DNA of 64,000 nucleotides. Origin: Pseudevernia furfuracea. Lineage: Eukaryota; Ascomycota; Lecanoromycetes; Lecanorales; Parmeliaceae. Numbering within the stretch: the stretch's first letter is position 1; each line of letters starts with the position of its first letter. The DNA is taken from positions 1 to 64,000 of the forward strand of contig JAIUPT010000040.1 in NCBI GenBank assembly GCA_022315425.1, read 5' to 3'. The notes beneath the pieces were generated by a model. It searched no databases. It was not told the origin of the DNA and worked only from the letters and a program-made list of their open reading frames with translations. The translations under genes and the position numbers were made by a program. This document shows, piece after piece, positions 41,761 to 54,010 of the stretch.

Positions 41761-44700
41761 GATGAATAGAACCGGATGTGCGTAGCTTGTCTGTCATGAA
41801 CATACAAGATGCAAAAGCGAACACGAATGTGCAGCTGAGCGGATGTAGAAGTGGACGGGGATAGAGGAGATTTCGGCCTTTTTCATCCTTTGTATGAATT
41901 CTGAGCATGCCTGGATGTACCTGCCTAAGAGCGGCCCCATAGAAGATATCTCCCAATTTGGGGACATGTTTCGAAGGGTCCATGGTCGGGGCTGTCGGCG
42001 GTACTCTCTTTGGATTAGCTATGGTAGAGCTCGATCTTAGACATGGTGCGTCTTGACAGCTTTCAGACACGCCACATGGCCGGTGAAAGTTGTTGGATAA
42101 GCTCGATCCCGGCCAGAACACCCTCAGACGGTAAAGTCATTGTGGCTATTTGCAGCCATCACCATGGCCGAGCAGACCAAGACTACGGACCGCCTGGTAG
42201 GTAGTACTGTAGAGTGCTCCTTTATCATTTTTTAGTAATACAATACCTTATAGTAGTATGGCTACCCATCTTCCCGTTAGCACTGTCACCTCGTGATATT
42301 TTATGCGTTTGCAAGCTTATAGTGCTAAGGACTGTTAGTTTGGCGCCATTTCCGCACTCCGAAGATCTCCAACAAGGTTGAGAGGCTCGCATAAGCGAGG
42401 TGGCCTTGAAATTCCTTGATAGGCCCGTCAGCCCACCAATTACCTACATTCAAAAGTCAGATCTGGACCATTATTATTTGGTTCTCAGTCTCACCTGCAG
42501 ATATCTCGCATGCGCTGGAGTCAATAAGTCTCCGTTAGAAGAGTAGTCTACACAGGGTTCGCAGTGGGGGTTGCATGTTCCTTGCGGGCCAAGCGGCGGT
42601 GAGGAGGGTGAGAGTAATCAATTTTGCTTTTCGTATTGCTATTTTTGACCTATCTGATAGCCGTGTCCGATGCTAAGTTCGCCCCGACTAGAAGTCTTGG
42701 GTCGCTGGATGACGGTTCATAATCGACAAGATAAGACTCGACATTAATGTTCTATCATGCCTATGCACTGGCGGGATGGAAACTTGGAAAGAAGTGAAAA
42801 AGAAAGGAGGACGGGATGAAGTCCGCCAAACCAACTGCCAAGACCAAGAGCTCGCCTGCCGGATCATTCTTGGCATCCCAGTAACTTCGAATTCGCCACG
42901 CCCTCTATGCTTATTTCCGATTTCTTCATGATTCAAGTCGATTGGCAGGATATTGAAGGTCAAGCCACAGTGACTTTTCCCCGCAACATGAAATGTGGGA
43001 TTTGAGTTGAACTTATTTACGATGAACAAGGGGGGTGCAGAATCTGGAATTTGTACAGATTACAGGGTCTGATTTTGCCTAGAACCAGAATGCTGGGCTC
43101 GCCGGTCGCGTGCTCCGAAGAGAGTGGTGTCAATGTCGTGCAGAAGTGTAGAAGTCAACAATGTGCCCGAGGGGCCAGGCATGATGCTGCCCGGGTTCAG
43201 GAAATTTTAGTGTGTTTTTGGCCCAAAGTAGAAGTAGTGTAGCAAGTGCGCCAAGCCAATATTGCGGGAGATTCTTTGGCCAATGATGAGAAGGAAAATG
43301 AAAAAAGATTTCAGCGAATAATGTGACTCTACAAGAATTTGTGACTCTACAAGAATTTAAGAAAATAACATTATACCTTCGGTCCACAAGTCGCAACTGT
43401 TGAACTACTGACCGATCTTCATGCAAGCAATTATCCTTGGTCTAGCTAGCTTTACACATGGCGTACTAACTAACTACGTAGAAAGCTACTTCGGAGTACG
43501 ACCGTTGTATGCGAAACTCGATACCAACTCAAAGGCGCCAAAAGATGATTCATGATATAATAATGAATACTTTATCCTACGGGCTCCTTCGGCTCTGCTG
43601 TGATACGCGGGGCTCAAGCTGTGCAAACAGCAAACCCAGGTGAAGACTTCCTTTTTGAGACGCGCGGCTTGTCAGCCATGGGATCCAAGTGGGAAACAGA
43701 TGTATGTTGCCTGCAGGAACCCTCAGACGAACCCTTCTGATGCATCATGTAAGCCACGGTAAGCTGCCCCCATGTAGAGTATCATGTCTAGAGCAAACCA
43801 GCCTTATCTCTTAGTCAGCGAAGGGTCCACGAGAACTACCCGAACAGCTTCATTCTTCGGGGGTGGCTTCACATTCCTATTGCACACCGCCATTGATACT
43901 GAAGGCTCTTCTGCTACGCTGCACTAACGGTGTGCGAATCACAACCGTGGCTGCATAGTTCCTACAAAGTGAATGGGCTGAAATCAGCAGGAGGAACAAA
44001 GCAGAGGATGCCCGTTATTTACGCGCCAATCAAAATGTCCGTCTTACAAATACCGAACTGCAGGAACCCTCTACGCATCCTGCAGGAACACCAAAATGAC
44101 CCGACATCATCACTATTCCAGGTCCATTTCTGTTCTTTGCAGGTCGTGGAGTCAAGCCAGCCTTTTGAGCTAACAAGATGCAGAAGCACGATACCACCAT
44201 CCTATACCCAGTTTCGTTCTCAGTCCAGGCCAGCGCCTTATGTTCCTTTGGAGGACGGGGGACACACAGACACCGCTTATTCAGTGCGCCGCGCCTATTT
44301 CATGTGATCCATCTGGCAACTGCAGATGCACGGGTTCGCTCTTGGGGGTTGTGGGGGCCGGCAGAGATACGGCCTGAGCCGAAAGCAACTGTAGGTACGC
44401 GCTGCCACAAGCTGACCTGCACATAGCAGGACACCCAAAGCGAAATCGCCACTGTTCTTTCACAAAAGCCTTTGTTGCTGCTTATGGAAGGCGAAGCTGA
44501 CATGGCTGCCACACATCCGATTTGGGTTGCAGCGGCCTTGCAAAAGATTCAGCCTTGTTTCCGGGGCACTTCGGAAGATGAGAGAAATAGGGCGCGCAGA
44601 TATTGATTCGAATACTTAGTAAGACGCTATGATTCGCGTTGCTTTAGCGGACCAACAGTCGTCGTTGAACGGCCTCCTTGACAACAGCTAGATGGGGCCT

Positions 44701-46759
44701 GGCAGACGAATCTGGATGCACCTCCACTTTTGGAGAATCGAGACCGGCCATTGGAGACTTGAGCAGGATGGAGGTATCGTAGGGTTACAGAGCAACGTCT
44801 GCAAAGCCATGCTCACGAACCACGCAACATGCCATTGCTTGCCGAAGAGTCTCTTTGCCCTCTTTCCATTTTCTCATCCCCCTCATCCCCACCATCATGA
44901 CGATCCAGTGGACATGTGGTGCAAGAGATGGGATGGTCCAGGCGAAGAGGCAGAGGCCGATCGCAAAGTTTAAGCGAATATTTGGAATTGCTGACCAAAT
45001 CCAGCGCCTCGATCCAGATTCCTGCCTCCAGAGTTCAGCATCTGAAAGCTCTAGACCGAGATTGCTGGTCCATACTTCAGAAACCCACATCAAGAAAAGA
45101 CCCTACATACTTATCAACTCACAGCATCGTCGAATCGATTATACTAAGTATAGCTTTTAATGCGTGCGAGCCGTGCCCACGTCGCTCGCAATTGTTTTGC
45201 AGGTGCGCCGTGTATCATAAACTCCTCGAAGCGCACAACATCTCCCGCCCACTCAGTCTCTTTGATGGTCGAGCCCGCTTACAGGTCTGAAGGCGTAAGG
45301 TCTGAAAGGTCAAGGAAATCGAAGAAGTCGAGCTTGTAGAAATGGACTTTGGGAGGTGGGATGTTCAATGTGAAGAAGGTATGAGGCTGATTTTGATATT
45401 TTCTGCGATTTTGAACCCATTTTCTCACATTTTATTTGTTTCATTTGCTGGGCCGTCGTTACACAGAAAAGTTTCCTATTCTAGGTCGAGCAGCATACGT
45501 GGTTGAAAACAGTGTAATAGCCTCAGTTTTAGCAGTATTAGGCTACCGCTGTTCCATCCTACCCGCCAACCCTCATTATCCCATAAGATAGTCGTCTCGC
45601 TGGGAGGGTCTGCACCAACCTACAGCGCTGGGACATCGCTTTTTCGAAGGAGGGGAAGGTTTGATTCAAGCACTTGTATTGCTTGCATGTTCATCTTGAT
45701 AGATTTTTTTGCTCATATCTGACAAGGATGACAGCTTCGGCATCAATTATGTATATTCTTTGCTCTCGTAGGCCAGTAAGCACGTCTCATATGAAAGTCA
45801 AGTGTTAGAGTAGCAGCATCAAGTATCAAAGTAGCAGCATGATGATCGCGGGATTCATATGGTGTATTCAAGTGTCGAAAGACATCTCTGCTTGAATAAG
45901 ATCAACGCTCTGTGCTTCGATGTTCTCAATATCTCTTAGTAGCTTAGATTCATGAGACGACGACGAGATGTACGACTTGGCAACTTCAGCAAGAAGATAT
46001 CCTAGATTAGTTCTTAATTGAACGACTTTAATATGCACTCGAAAGAGGTTCGTAGCAAATTGACTTGCATCTAGCTATGTTATTCTTTTGCAGAAAATGT
46101 GCTGAATTCCTTTCTTCGCTAATTCCTTCCTTCGCTAATTCCTTCCTCCCACCAAATCTACCCCCGCGGGCTGAATGAAGACGGACGAAGAAATGAATGT
46201 TGGCCTCCACAAAACTGCTGTAACGATAACATGTTGAAAAGCCGGTGGCGAACTGGGAGCAGGTCAAGTCTATTGTCTTCGAGGGGGAAGAAAGGAAAAG
46301 GGTAATCAATCGTCTGCACATTCGGTTGCGAACGAGTCAGGGGGAATGAATAGCGTGGATGTGGATTTACAATGAGCGAGGACCCTTTTATTGTACGATA
46401 CGCATAGGGGAAGAGACCTTCTGCGTGTGACACAAGTACGCACTTGAGGTGAGGAAAGATTGAGATGAGGTTGTGATCTAAAAGATAACCAGACACCATG
46501 CATGCTGTTGAGAGGGAGGGGAATTTGCCATTCTAACACATAGACGTTCGGGGAAGAGTCCCAGATCATGACTTTGAATGCACGGTTGAAGAGCTCCTCC
46601 AATGTGCACGACCAAGGCAACAAACCCTGTTCATTGGTGTTGAGTATGGGAATACTGCCAGTCTGCATACATAAATTCCGGCAAGAACCCTGATCGCGAC
46701 TTCTGGCGCGGCCTGAAGCCCCCAGCATTGCGCTCAACCAAGCCAATAAGCCCTTTTCA
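41761..46759. other. Five-kilobase gene-poor interval
   Basis: Both strands were read for frames with motifs, RNA genes and repeats. Only short unconvincing frames were found (for example 43930-44307 and 44855-45290), plus an 18-bp tandem duplication at 43323-43358 and a TTCC-rich repeat at about 46110-46145. It begins with the upstream region of the WSC gene. Confidence 0.55.
43323..43358 (+). repeat. Tandem duplication, 2 x 18 bp
   Basis: GTGACTCTACAAGAATTT occurs twice head to tail (43323-43340 and 43341-43358). Confidence 0.9.
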
Positions 46760-47902
46760 TCAGTATCTAGTAGAGGAATAGAGATCATCGTCCCACTTCC
46801 GGCCATCCGGATTCCCATTGCGTTTGACACAGGCCGGAAAGTGGGATTTGACGTGATCCTTCTTGCCAAAGGCGCCTTTGCATAACGGGCAGAACAGATT
46901 GAGGGTCTTGCCGTCGCGGGCTTTGCTTCCGAGGTTCGTGGGCACCCTTCCATCAGCTAGTTTCGAGGGTATGACCACCCCGTTGACTGCATCGAGCCTG
47001 TCGTGCATAGCTTTGACACGAGCGGATGGTGCGTATGGTGGACTGGGTGACGAGTGTGATGATTGGGATGCGGAGACATCGGGTTGGTTATCTGGCAGGG
47101 TCAGTCGAGTGTCTTTTGTTGTATTCTTAGATTCATGGCACCACCCACCCCATTGTGCGGACCTGTCAGTATGCAAGCCATCGTGCCAACGCGCGCCATT
47201 CGGATTGCCGTTCCGTGCCACACAGACCGCAAAGTGGAACTTGGCTTTGTATTCCATCGAGAAAGCTGCTCCGCATATTGGACAAAGGTAACTCCAGTGT
47301 TGTCTACCGCTCGGTTTGGAAATTGGGTTTTGTGTCATTTCGCCGAGGGGGCCCTTGGAGGGAATCACGACCCCGCTGACCGCTGCGACCTTTTCCTCAT
47401 ACGTTTCATACGTGGCCGAGCTCTTTGATCGGCTGCCCTGTGGTGCTGGTGAATCAGATAAGGACTGCAATGCATGGCGCTCATTTGGGCTGTTGGAGAA
47501 GGTTGGTGATGCCTGTTGGAGTGATGGTAAAGGGTAGTCCGCCGTGCTGCTGCTCGATTGGTTGTACTGCTGAGGGTGATCATGCCCATAGTATGGGGAC
47601 AATTGCTGATACGGGCTTCGATCTGTTGGGGCTGGGACCAATGATTGGAAGGAGTGTTGAGGATATGCAACTGCACTATTAGTGACCTGGAGGTTATATG
47701 GTTGCGCAGCCGGTGTATATTGAGGGTGATACATCATGATATACGGCAAAAGCGGGGGCAAAGTGACATCCTGTTCAAAGTCGTGATCCTGCTGGCAATC
47801 AGATAGCATGGGCGCGAGTCGATTTGGATGCGACACATCTGACTGAGGGTCTGATCCGTCTCCCCACACAGGAGACCACTTTTCTGGCTGCTCAGCCGAC
47901 AT
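46760..47902 (-). CDS. Zinc-finger protein with two duplicated C2HC-type fingers
   Basis: Intronless, 380 residues, ATG at 47902. The N-terminal half is low-complexity (Pro/Gln/Tyr/Ser-rich; YYGHDHPQQYNQSSSS), typical of an activation or prion-like region. Two similar modules follow. Each has a lead-in with GVVIPSK and then a finger: CPICGAAFSMEYKAKFHFAV ending in Cys, and CPLCKGAFGKKDHVKSHFPA ending in Cys. Both are C-x2-C-x12-H-x4-C and are followed by RNGNPNGARWHD / RNGNPDGRKWDD. The module plus linker (about 60 residues) is clearly an internal duplication. It is probably a nuclear DNA- or RNA-binding protein. Confidence 0.85.
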   Translation of the reverse strand: MSAEQPEKWSPVWGDGSDPQSDVSHPNRLAPMLSDCQQDHDFEQDVTLPPLLPYIMMYHPQYTPAAQPYNLQVTNSAVAYPQHSFQSLVPAPTDRSPYQQLSPYYGHDHPQQYNQSSSSTADYPLPSLQQASPTFSNSPNERHALQSLSDSPAPQGSRSKSSATYETYEEKVAAVSGVVIPSKGPLGEMTQNPISKPSGRQHWSYLCPICGAAFSMEYKAKFHFAVCVARNGNPNGARWHDGLHTDRSAQWGGWCHESKNTTKDTRLTLPDNQPDVSASQSSHSSPSPPYAPSARVKAMHDRLDAVNGVVIPSKLADGRVPTNLGSKARDGKTLNLFCPLCKGAFGKKDHVKSHFPACVKRNGNPDGRKWDDDLYSSTRY

Positions 47903-48601
47903 TTGGCCGTTTTTTCAGTAATGTATACTATCGAGTACTTGGTTGATATCGAAGTTGATCGTGGTAGCCGGCTTTGTTTGGCTCTGTGGAATCTAGGTCT
48001 CATAGGGCGTAGCGCGTTTTTGCCACCCATGCATTCACTTCACTCCTTTTAACACGGACTATGCCATACCAAAGACTTTGATAATATTGAGTCAGCAAAT
48101 CTCCGCTGCTACTTGGTCCTCATCATCCTGCAGAAGCGTGTACTCCTAATCAGCTCTCGCCATCCTTCTCTTCTCCCTCCATTCACTCGTCCCTCAGCCT
48201 CTTGACCAGTCATTATAGACCTTTGATTCGCATGTCTTTAATCAATCACAATGGACCGCTTTTGCCTTGGAGAATGTTCTATTGTTCTGCCCGAGGCTGC
48301 TATCTAGTTTTCTATCTACATGGAAAACATCCAAACTGTTAAAGGGCCCACACCACTGAAGTTCAGCGATGTACGGTTTGGGTATCACTGGATCGAAGGC
48401 GCTAAGAAACTAACGAACCTCGCGTAGGACATTACAGGCAGCAAACATTGCTTACAACGCCATGCTGTCAGGTAGATCGGTGCTAAATGTCGAGATGCTT
48501 AAGGTAATCACAGATATCACGAGCAACAAAGGATTCCACTCATCAAGGATTTGTACAAATGTCTGAAATATTCTGCTGAGGTTGTCATATTCGTCGTCGA
48601 T
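47903..48601. other. Intergenic
   Basis: Upstream of the zinc-finger gene and downstream of the DUF7924 gene. A short frame from an ATG at about 48320 (MENIQTVKGPTPLKFSDVRF) is open for about 35 codons and could be an exon, but no continuation could be established. Confidence 0.45.
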
Positions 48602-50420
48602 CTAGGGGCGACGAGATCCTCTCCTTGGCCGGAGATCGCGCCTAGGAGGAGAGGGGTCTCTCCTAGCGAGTCGTTTAGGAGTAGCGGTAAGAACTTTGGC
48701 TTTTGGCAGCTGTCGTCTCCGAGGTACTCTATAATCTTCGTCTTCTGAAGAACTGCTCGGATCGCCGTCGCTGGTTACTAGGGCTTTCCTCCGTCGGGTC
48801 GTAGGCCCTGGAGATGAACTTCTCCCAGCGAGTCGTTTGGGAGCAACAGAGACGATTTTCGGTTTCAGCAGCTTATCTTTGGGTAGTGATCTCGAGGACG
48901 TCTTATATTTGCCGTCATCGCTGTCCTCTGCTGAAGAGCTATTAGAGTTAGAATCGCTAGACTCGACTATGGGTGCGTGGCAAGAAAGCGGCCTGCGGGT
49001 CGGTCTAGGTGCAATGCTAGGTGGCTCTGGTGTAACGATTCCGTTTCTGCGATGTGCGTCTTCGATAGAGTCCTTTCTGTGCTGGTGGGCGTAATCACTC
49101 GCGTTTCTGAAAGCGCCGACACCTTGGCGAAAAGAACTGGGGTAATCTGCGAGGCTAAAGGATCGGAGTTGAGTCATGTGCGTCTGCGAAGGAGTTCCAG
49201 GTCCCCTTGGCTGGGAAAGGTGGTGACTGAATAGGTCAATGTTGCCTCCTCCGTGGTAGACTACACTAGCGGTGCGTGCTTTGTTGTCGAAAACTTCGCC
49301 CCTCCTCCCGAGATTTTGGACGCGGTGCATGGCGAGAGCGCCTAAAGCCCCATCCTGGCATGCTTGGAGTTGAGCCACTTCAAATGTACCCCCTGGGCCT
49401 TTGGCCTCCGCAAAGAAGTTGGGCAGGAAAGGGTGGTGCTTGCGCGATGATGGGACAATAGACGTCTCCAACCGTTTTCGGATTTGTCGGTTTCCTAGCC
49501 CTGGAAGATCACCTTCATAATAATCAGGCTGTGGAACGACCATGTGGTCCATCAAGGGGTCGAGGTTCCCGAATTGTACGTTTTGACGAGATGGGTATCT
49601 AGAGTCGCCGACAATCTTGGGGAATACATGACTCATGACCTCATCTTCATTGCGCGCTTCATCGATGGCTTTTACGAAGCGATCGTAATGTCCGTCAGAC
49701 ATCCGAGAAGGGGAAAGGGATGGCCTTGGCTGTATGAGTACTTCATTCCATTCCTGGTGGTTCGCAGCTCTATGGCTACGGTTGGCAAGGGATACACCAT
49801 TGTCGACAAGTTTCTGAGCAAAATTTGGTGTGTAGGCTGACGACCTTCGTGTCTTCTCCGTGGCGTCTGAACTCTTCGGGCCCGAAGATCTCCTTCCGGC
49901 CCTTGAAGCCATTGACTCTGATACTGTCGAGGCTCCGGAGATTTTCGAATACTAGCCGCATGTTAGAGGTTGCCTAAGTGAATGGGAATTTCCATACTTG
50001 TCGGATGTCAGAGAGATCAGGACCACCGTGACGAGTATATTGTTCGATGTCTCTAGGAAGATCCTGATGCTCGAATTTACGGATCTTTTCAGGATTTTCG
50101 GCGGCTAGCAAGGCATTTCGCCGATCTAGTTCTCGCAAAGCATCAGAAGCAAGCCACAAACGTGATAGCGAATCCCAGTATAATCGCCCAGCTCGGTCCC
50201 AACTGGAATCAGAAGTCTGGCGTCTTTTCGGTCGATGTTTATGCTGTACTTTTTGAGAATCTCGCTGTACGGGCGAAGGGGTTCTGTGTTTCCGCTTTCG
50301 CCCTGTAGGTGGTGGTTGAGAGTCAGGTGCAACTGTAGGCCTTGGCGAAGATGAATCGCAAGGCCGAGTTTCTTGATTTGAGTGAGCTCCGACCTTTCGA
50401 ATATGCTGCAGATTCGCCAT
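48602..50420 (-). CDS. DUF7924 domain protein (PD-(D/E)XK-like fold suspected)
   Basis: Two exons, 50420-49998 and 49915-48602, joined across a GTATGG...AG intron; the acceptor after GAG is the only one that keeps the frame, giving 578 residues. The N-terminal exon is basic and disordered, ending in RHGGPDLSDIRQ. The core domain in exon 2 contains NFAQKLVDNGV, then PLMDHMVVPQPDYYEGDLPG, SIVPSSRKHHPFLPNFFAEA, KGPGGTFEVAQLQACQDGAL and GALAMHRVQNLG. The D...PD-YY and EAKGPGG positions recall a nuclease-type D-x(n)-ExK core, an inference from motif spacing. The C-terminal 150 residues are Ser/Arg/Lys-rich with repeated KPKIVSVAPKRLAGR-type segments. The family is widely amplified in fungal genomes; function unknown. 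Confidence 0.8.
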
Positions 50421-50546
50421 GATTATATAGAAGACCCAACGTTAGTCGTTGGGGAGGATTCGACGTAGATGCTTCCTGAAGTAAAGGGATATTGAAGACG
50501 CGCTCATGCATGCGGCCGGGCGGTATATGTCTCGGATCATTGTTGC

Positions 50547-51060
50547 CTAGCACTGCATTGACTTGTATCCTATCATTTGTGACTTGGTCGAGGAGTTGGG
50601 CATTTCTTTGAATTTTGGGAGGTGTTTGAAGACATTGCTGTTGAAACGCCGATCCAACTCGACGGCGAGGCTATTTTCAGAAACCTTGGCGCCTAAAAAC
50701 ACGCTAAAACCCAAAGCGGACAAGCGCGAAGTGATCTCCTCAAACTTTCCAGAGACTATCACCCAGAAGACGGATCCATTGGGCCACGAGCTTTGATTGC
50801 AGATGACTCGCATAACATAGCCCCATATCATCATCGTGCACGGCGCGTCAAATATGCATGGCGCTACCTTTGTCCACCGTTGGATCTGACATATGATTAT
50901 GCGGCCGGAACAGTCTGGGCGAGTCGTCTGCAGACTTTGACTCTACCACAGCCACAGTGCAGCTGCGCCCCGTGAATATTGATACGATGGCTTGATCAGG
51001 GTCATCAAGGTTTGTGAAGTCTTCAAAAGGCGAGTCCGAAACCCACGTCTGGCCTTGCAA
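50547..51060 (-). CDS. Possible two-exon small gene, unknown
   Basis: Two neighbouring minus frames look coding: 51060-50848 (MQGQTWVSDSPFEDFTNLDD..., AIVSIFTGRSCTVAVVESKS) and 50834-50547 (WPNGSVFWVIVSGKFEEITS, LGFSVFLGAKVSENSLAVEL). They lie in different frames, and a short intron around 50870-50930 would be needed to join them; candidate AG sites exist, but no unique solution. No family recognised. It could also be a relic. Confidence 0.3.
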
Positions 51061-51589
51061 TGGAAGGCGGAGAAGCCTGGTAACCGAGTCTCTCTCTCAT
51101 CATCACTGACAAATAGCGAGCTTAAATCGACCCTAGCCTAAGGCAAGATGCTCTAACCACAACCCCCAGAAAGACTAAATCCTCGGTGAGACGTCTTTTT
51201 CAACTCCCACATGGCTCCTTCGCGATACACTGGACTTCAGCGAACTGCATGACCTTGTTGGGTTCTTCGCAAATACCGACGGAGCTTGGAATCGGGTTCG
51301 GAGACCGAGGGTCAAGTGGCTCGGGGGGGTGAGTTCGGAGGGGGACCAGAGACTGGTCCAGTGGCGGTCGCATTCCCCACCCCCCCCCCGAAAAGCGCCA
51401 GAAACTCAATAAAGGCAAGCCTTCTTGAACTACTAGAGTGGCTGAAGCGAGTTACATAGCTGAGTATGCCAATCTACCACGAGCTAAGCTAGAACACCTA
51501 AAAGCAGTTCCAAACACCTTGCTTGCATGACTGGTATCTTTCCGAATCGCTCAAATACCCAAAACCGCCGTACCAACCCTTCTCCCTGA
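51061..51589. other. Intergenic
   Basis: Contains a C-rich homopolymer stretch (about 51375-51390). No gene or RNA seen. Confidence 0.5.
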
Positions 51590-52460
51590 TCAGAACCACC
51601 TGTTTCTCCTAGTCTTCGTGGTCTGCGTAGTCGCATGGCCATCATAGCCCATCCCACCATCAGCACTGGTCTTGTGACCGTGCCTCCCAGAGCCAGACCT
51701 CTTCTTCTCCTTCCTCGCACTGAAGCACGTAAAGAGTACAATGAACATGCCGAAGAACAACAGCACCATGGCTGCAAGACAGGTCCACATGCCGACCGAG
51801 TAGTACGCATGAGAGCCTTTGTTCTGCTCCTTGACGTGATCTTTGACCGCCTGTTGCAATGATGAGCATGTTTTGTAGAGGGAATTGGACAAAAGCGAGA
51901 AAAGCTCACCCCGAACAGAGTGAAGTCAATCGCCATGACCACCACCGTCAACACCCACGCGACGAACGCAACCAGGGCGCCGAGGACAGACCCAACAACA
52001 CCCGCGCCCAGGCTGAGGGCGAAAGCCAGGAACGCGATGGCACATGCGATAGGATGGAGGATCATAACATGCGTCAAGCCGTCCACACTGTCCGCTGCGG
52101 CCCTGCTGAACACGGTGCCTTGAAGACTTCCAATCAGCCATCGCCCCTCTCCCACCGCTCCACCAGTCATCGGGGAAACATACCATCAATGGTGCCCATA
52201 ACCTCAGCAGGCTTGTACCCAAGGCTCTTCGGGTAGCAATAATCCTGATCGGTTTTCGCGGGGGCGACATCTAGCACGCAGTGACCGAAGGTGCCGAAGG
52301 TGACGCTGGAATGGCGGATGTCGCTAGAGTTTGCGAGGGTGACTTTTAGGATGGCGATGTCGCCGATGACGGGGGCGGAGATGGTAGTCACGAGGAGGAG
52401 GATCGCGGCGATGAAGAGGAAGACCACGCCGATCCAGTGGAGGGGGGATGTGCGCGCCAT
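51590..52460 (-). CDS. SUR7/PalI-family tetraspan membrane protein
   Basis: Three exons, 52460-52184, 52118-51910 and 51850-51590, giving 248 residues; introns begin GTATGT and GTGAGC. The start at 52460 is chosen because the protein then opens with a membrane helix (IGVVFLFIAAILLLVTTISA). An extracellular loop with VTFGTFGHCVLDVAP and DYCYPKSLGYKP carries the conserved FGxxGxC-type motif of the SUR7/PalI group. Three more helices follow: MILHPIACAIAFLAFALSLG, LVAFVAWVLTVVVMAIDFTL and MWTCLAAMVLLFFGMFIVLF. The cytosolic tail is short and basic. Relatives act in eisosomes or in ambient-pH sensing (PalI/Rim9); which role applies here is not decided by the sequence. Confidence 0.85.
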
Positions 52461-53884
52461 TGTTGTTCTTGTTCTTGTTGTTCTTGTTCCTGTTCTTGTT
52501 GTTGTTTCTCGTGAGGTGGGAATGGGGAAATGATCAAGTGAAGTGAGAGTCAATCGCAAGTTGCCGTTTCTGAGTCGGTACAGTATGAGAATGGAACGGT
52601 TTGGTTGGTGGACAAGGCTTGATGTTGAGTGAGTGACCTCGCAACCTCAGCACGGAATTGCCTTGAGTTTTATGTATTTCCCAGCTTTTCAAACTTTGAA
52701 GATTTCAAGATTTCAAGATTTCAAGATTTCATGGGACGGTGACACTACTGACAGCCGGAATACGGTAATAATATCAAGGCAGGAACCCATGCCATGCCCA
52801 ATCGGGTTAAGTCACCCGAACACCCGCAGCAGTTTAATGGGGCCCTGCGTCATCAAGACTTGGAAGGTGCAGCCTGAAGGCTTTTGCAGCTAGCCTTATA
52901 TAGTATAGCTTCTTGGCAGAGGGATATAATGTAAACTCCTGCGGAAGGTTTCCTCCATAGATTCTACATCATCCTTGCTACCCACATAGATCTGGTTCCC
53001 ATCCCAACTATCAGGGCTCTCTTCATAATCACTAAAAGAGAAAACTCATCCTCATCATCTCATGACACCGAAAATATCGCATGAGATTACTCTGTAGAGT
53101 CATATTCGATTGCGGGTGTGGCGAGTGTGCCTGTGCTGCTTGATTGAAGCTGAAGAGTGTGCGGCCAGCATTGCGCAGTACATACTCTTGTAGGTTCGAA
53201 CCCCTCTTTTTGCTCGGCTCAGTCTTGTCCTGAGGGCTGGGCGACGAAAAAACGAAATAACGAAAAAATAGGCTTCTCCTTGGAGTGGGCTTTTGGGATT
53301 TCTTTGTCAAGATCTAGGTGTGATGTATGGATTGCTTGTGCTTGAACTTTTCTAGATATCTCAGAAATGCCCTAGGGGCATGTTCTTTGACTCAATGGAA
53401 ACTGAGTGATAGAGCCGACACGCGCAAAGGTGTCAGCGGAGGCTGTACTAGATGCAATGTCATGCTGTACACGTGATAACCCGGCGCGCACCGAAAACAA
53501 ACGGAATCTCCCTCCAAGATTGCTACATTTTTACTACCGCACACAAATCACCAACCAATAATGGCTCTCTTAGACACACTCAGGATAATGGTATGGAGTC
53601 TTTTATTATTTTAGCCCTCTCTAGCTAGCTTCATCAGACTTTCCTCGAACATATTACTTAGAAAATCATTGATTAATCATTGAGATGTATTTATACCGTC
53701 AGTTTATACCATCTTTCAACATAGAAGGATTAGCTAAATTTAATTGTTTCTTGAAGGCATGCTTTAAAATAATCTTATTGAAATATCTCTATAGATATCT
53801 TTCCACTGAGCTTCGACGAGATCTTATTGAAATGAAGATGTTACTCACATGTCGAGTTTGCGACTTATAAATAATCTCACTTCC
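52461..53884. other. Intergenic with a short tandem repeat
   Basis: Upstream of the SUR7-like gene. The leader at 52462-52505 is a TTGTTC/TTGTTG-rich run. Around 53562 an ATG (MALLDTLRIM) followed by GTATGG could be a lone first exon with no continuation. The part at 53600-53880 is AT-rich. No gene supported. Confidence 0.5.
52700..52731 (+). repeat. Tandem repeat, 4 x 8 bp (AGATTTCA)
   Basis: Four perfect consecutive units of AGATTTCA. Confidence 0.9.
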
Positions 53885-54010
53885 CTACCGCTACGACGTT
53901 CTCGTCATCGGAGGGGGGAGGGAACCCAAGGATCTCAGCTGCCTTAGCCTCAGCTCAAGCTGGCCCAAGGGAAAAGTGTTCCAAGACTTGGACTCGCGCA
54001 AAAGCGCTGG
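53885..54010 (+). pseudogene. FAD-binding oxidoreductase, N-terminal Rossmann fragment
   Basis: YRYDVLVIGGG at 53889-53921 is the dinucleotide-binding start of a FAD-dependent dehydrogenase. After a frameshift the next segment reads ISAALASAQAGPREKCSKTW, matching the helix and second strand (normally AGxxVLLLEKA) of fumarate-reductase/tricarballylate-dehydrogenase-like proteins. Nothing recognisable follows beyond about 54010, so only the first 40 or so codons remain. Confidence 0.45.

Noticed and set aside
41612..42121. Minus frame of 169 codons upstream of the WSC gene
   Set aside because: Overlaps the signal-peptide exon in another frame and has no motif; probably a shadow or 5' UTR.
53150..53215. 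Possible tRNA because of GGTTCGAACCC at about 53193
   Set aside because: The flanking bases do not form a five-pair T stem on either strand and no acceptor or D arm fits.
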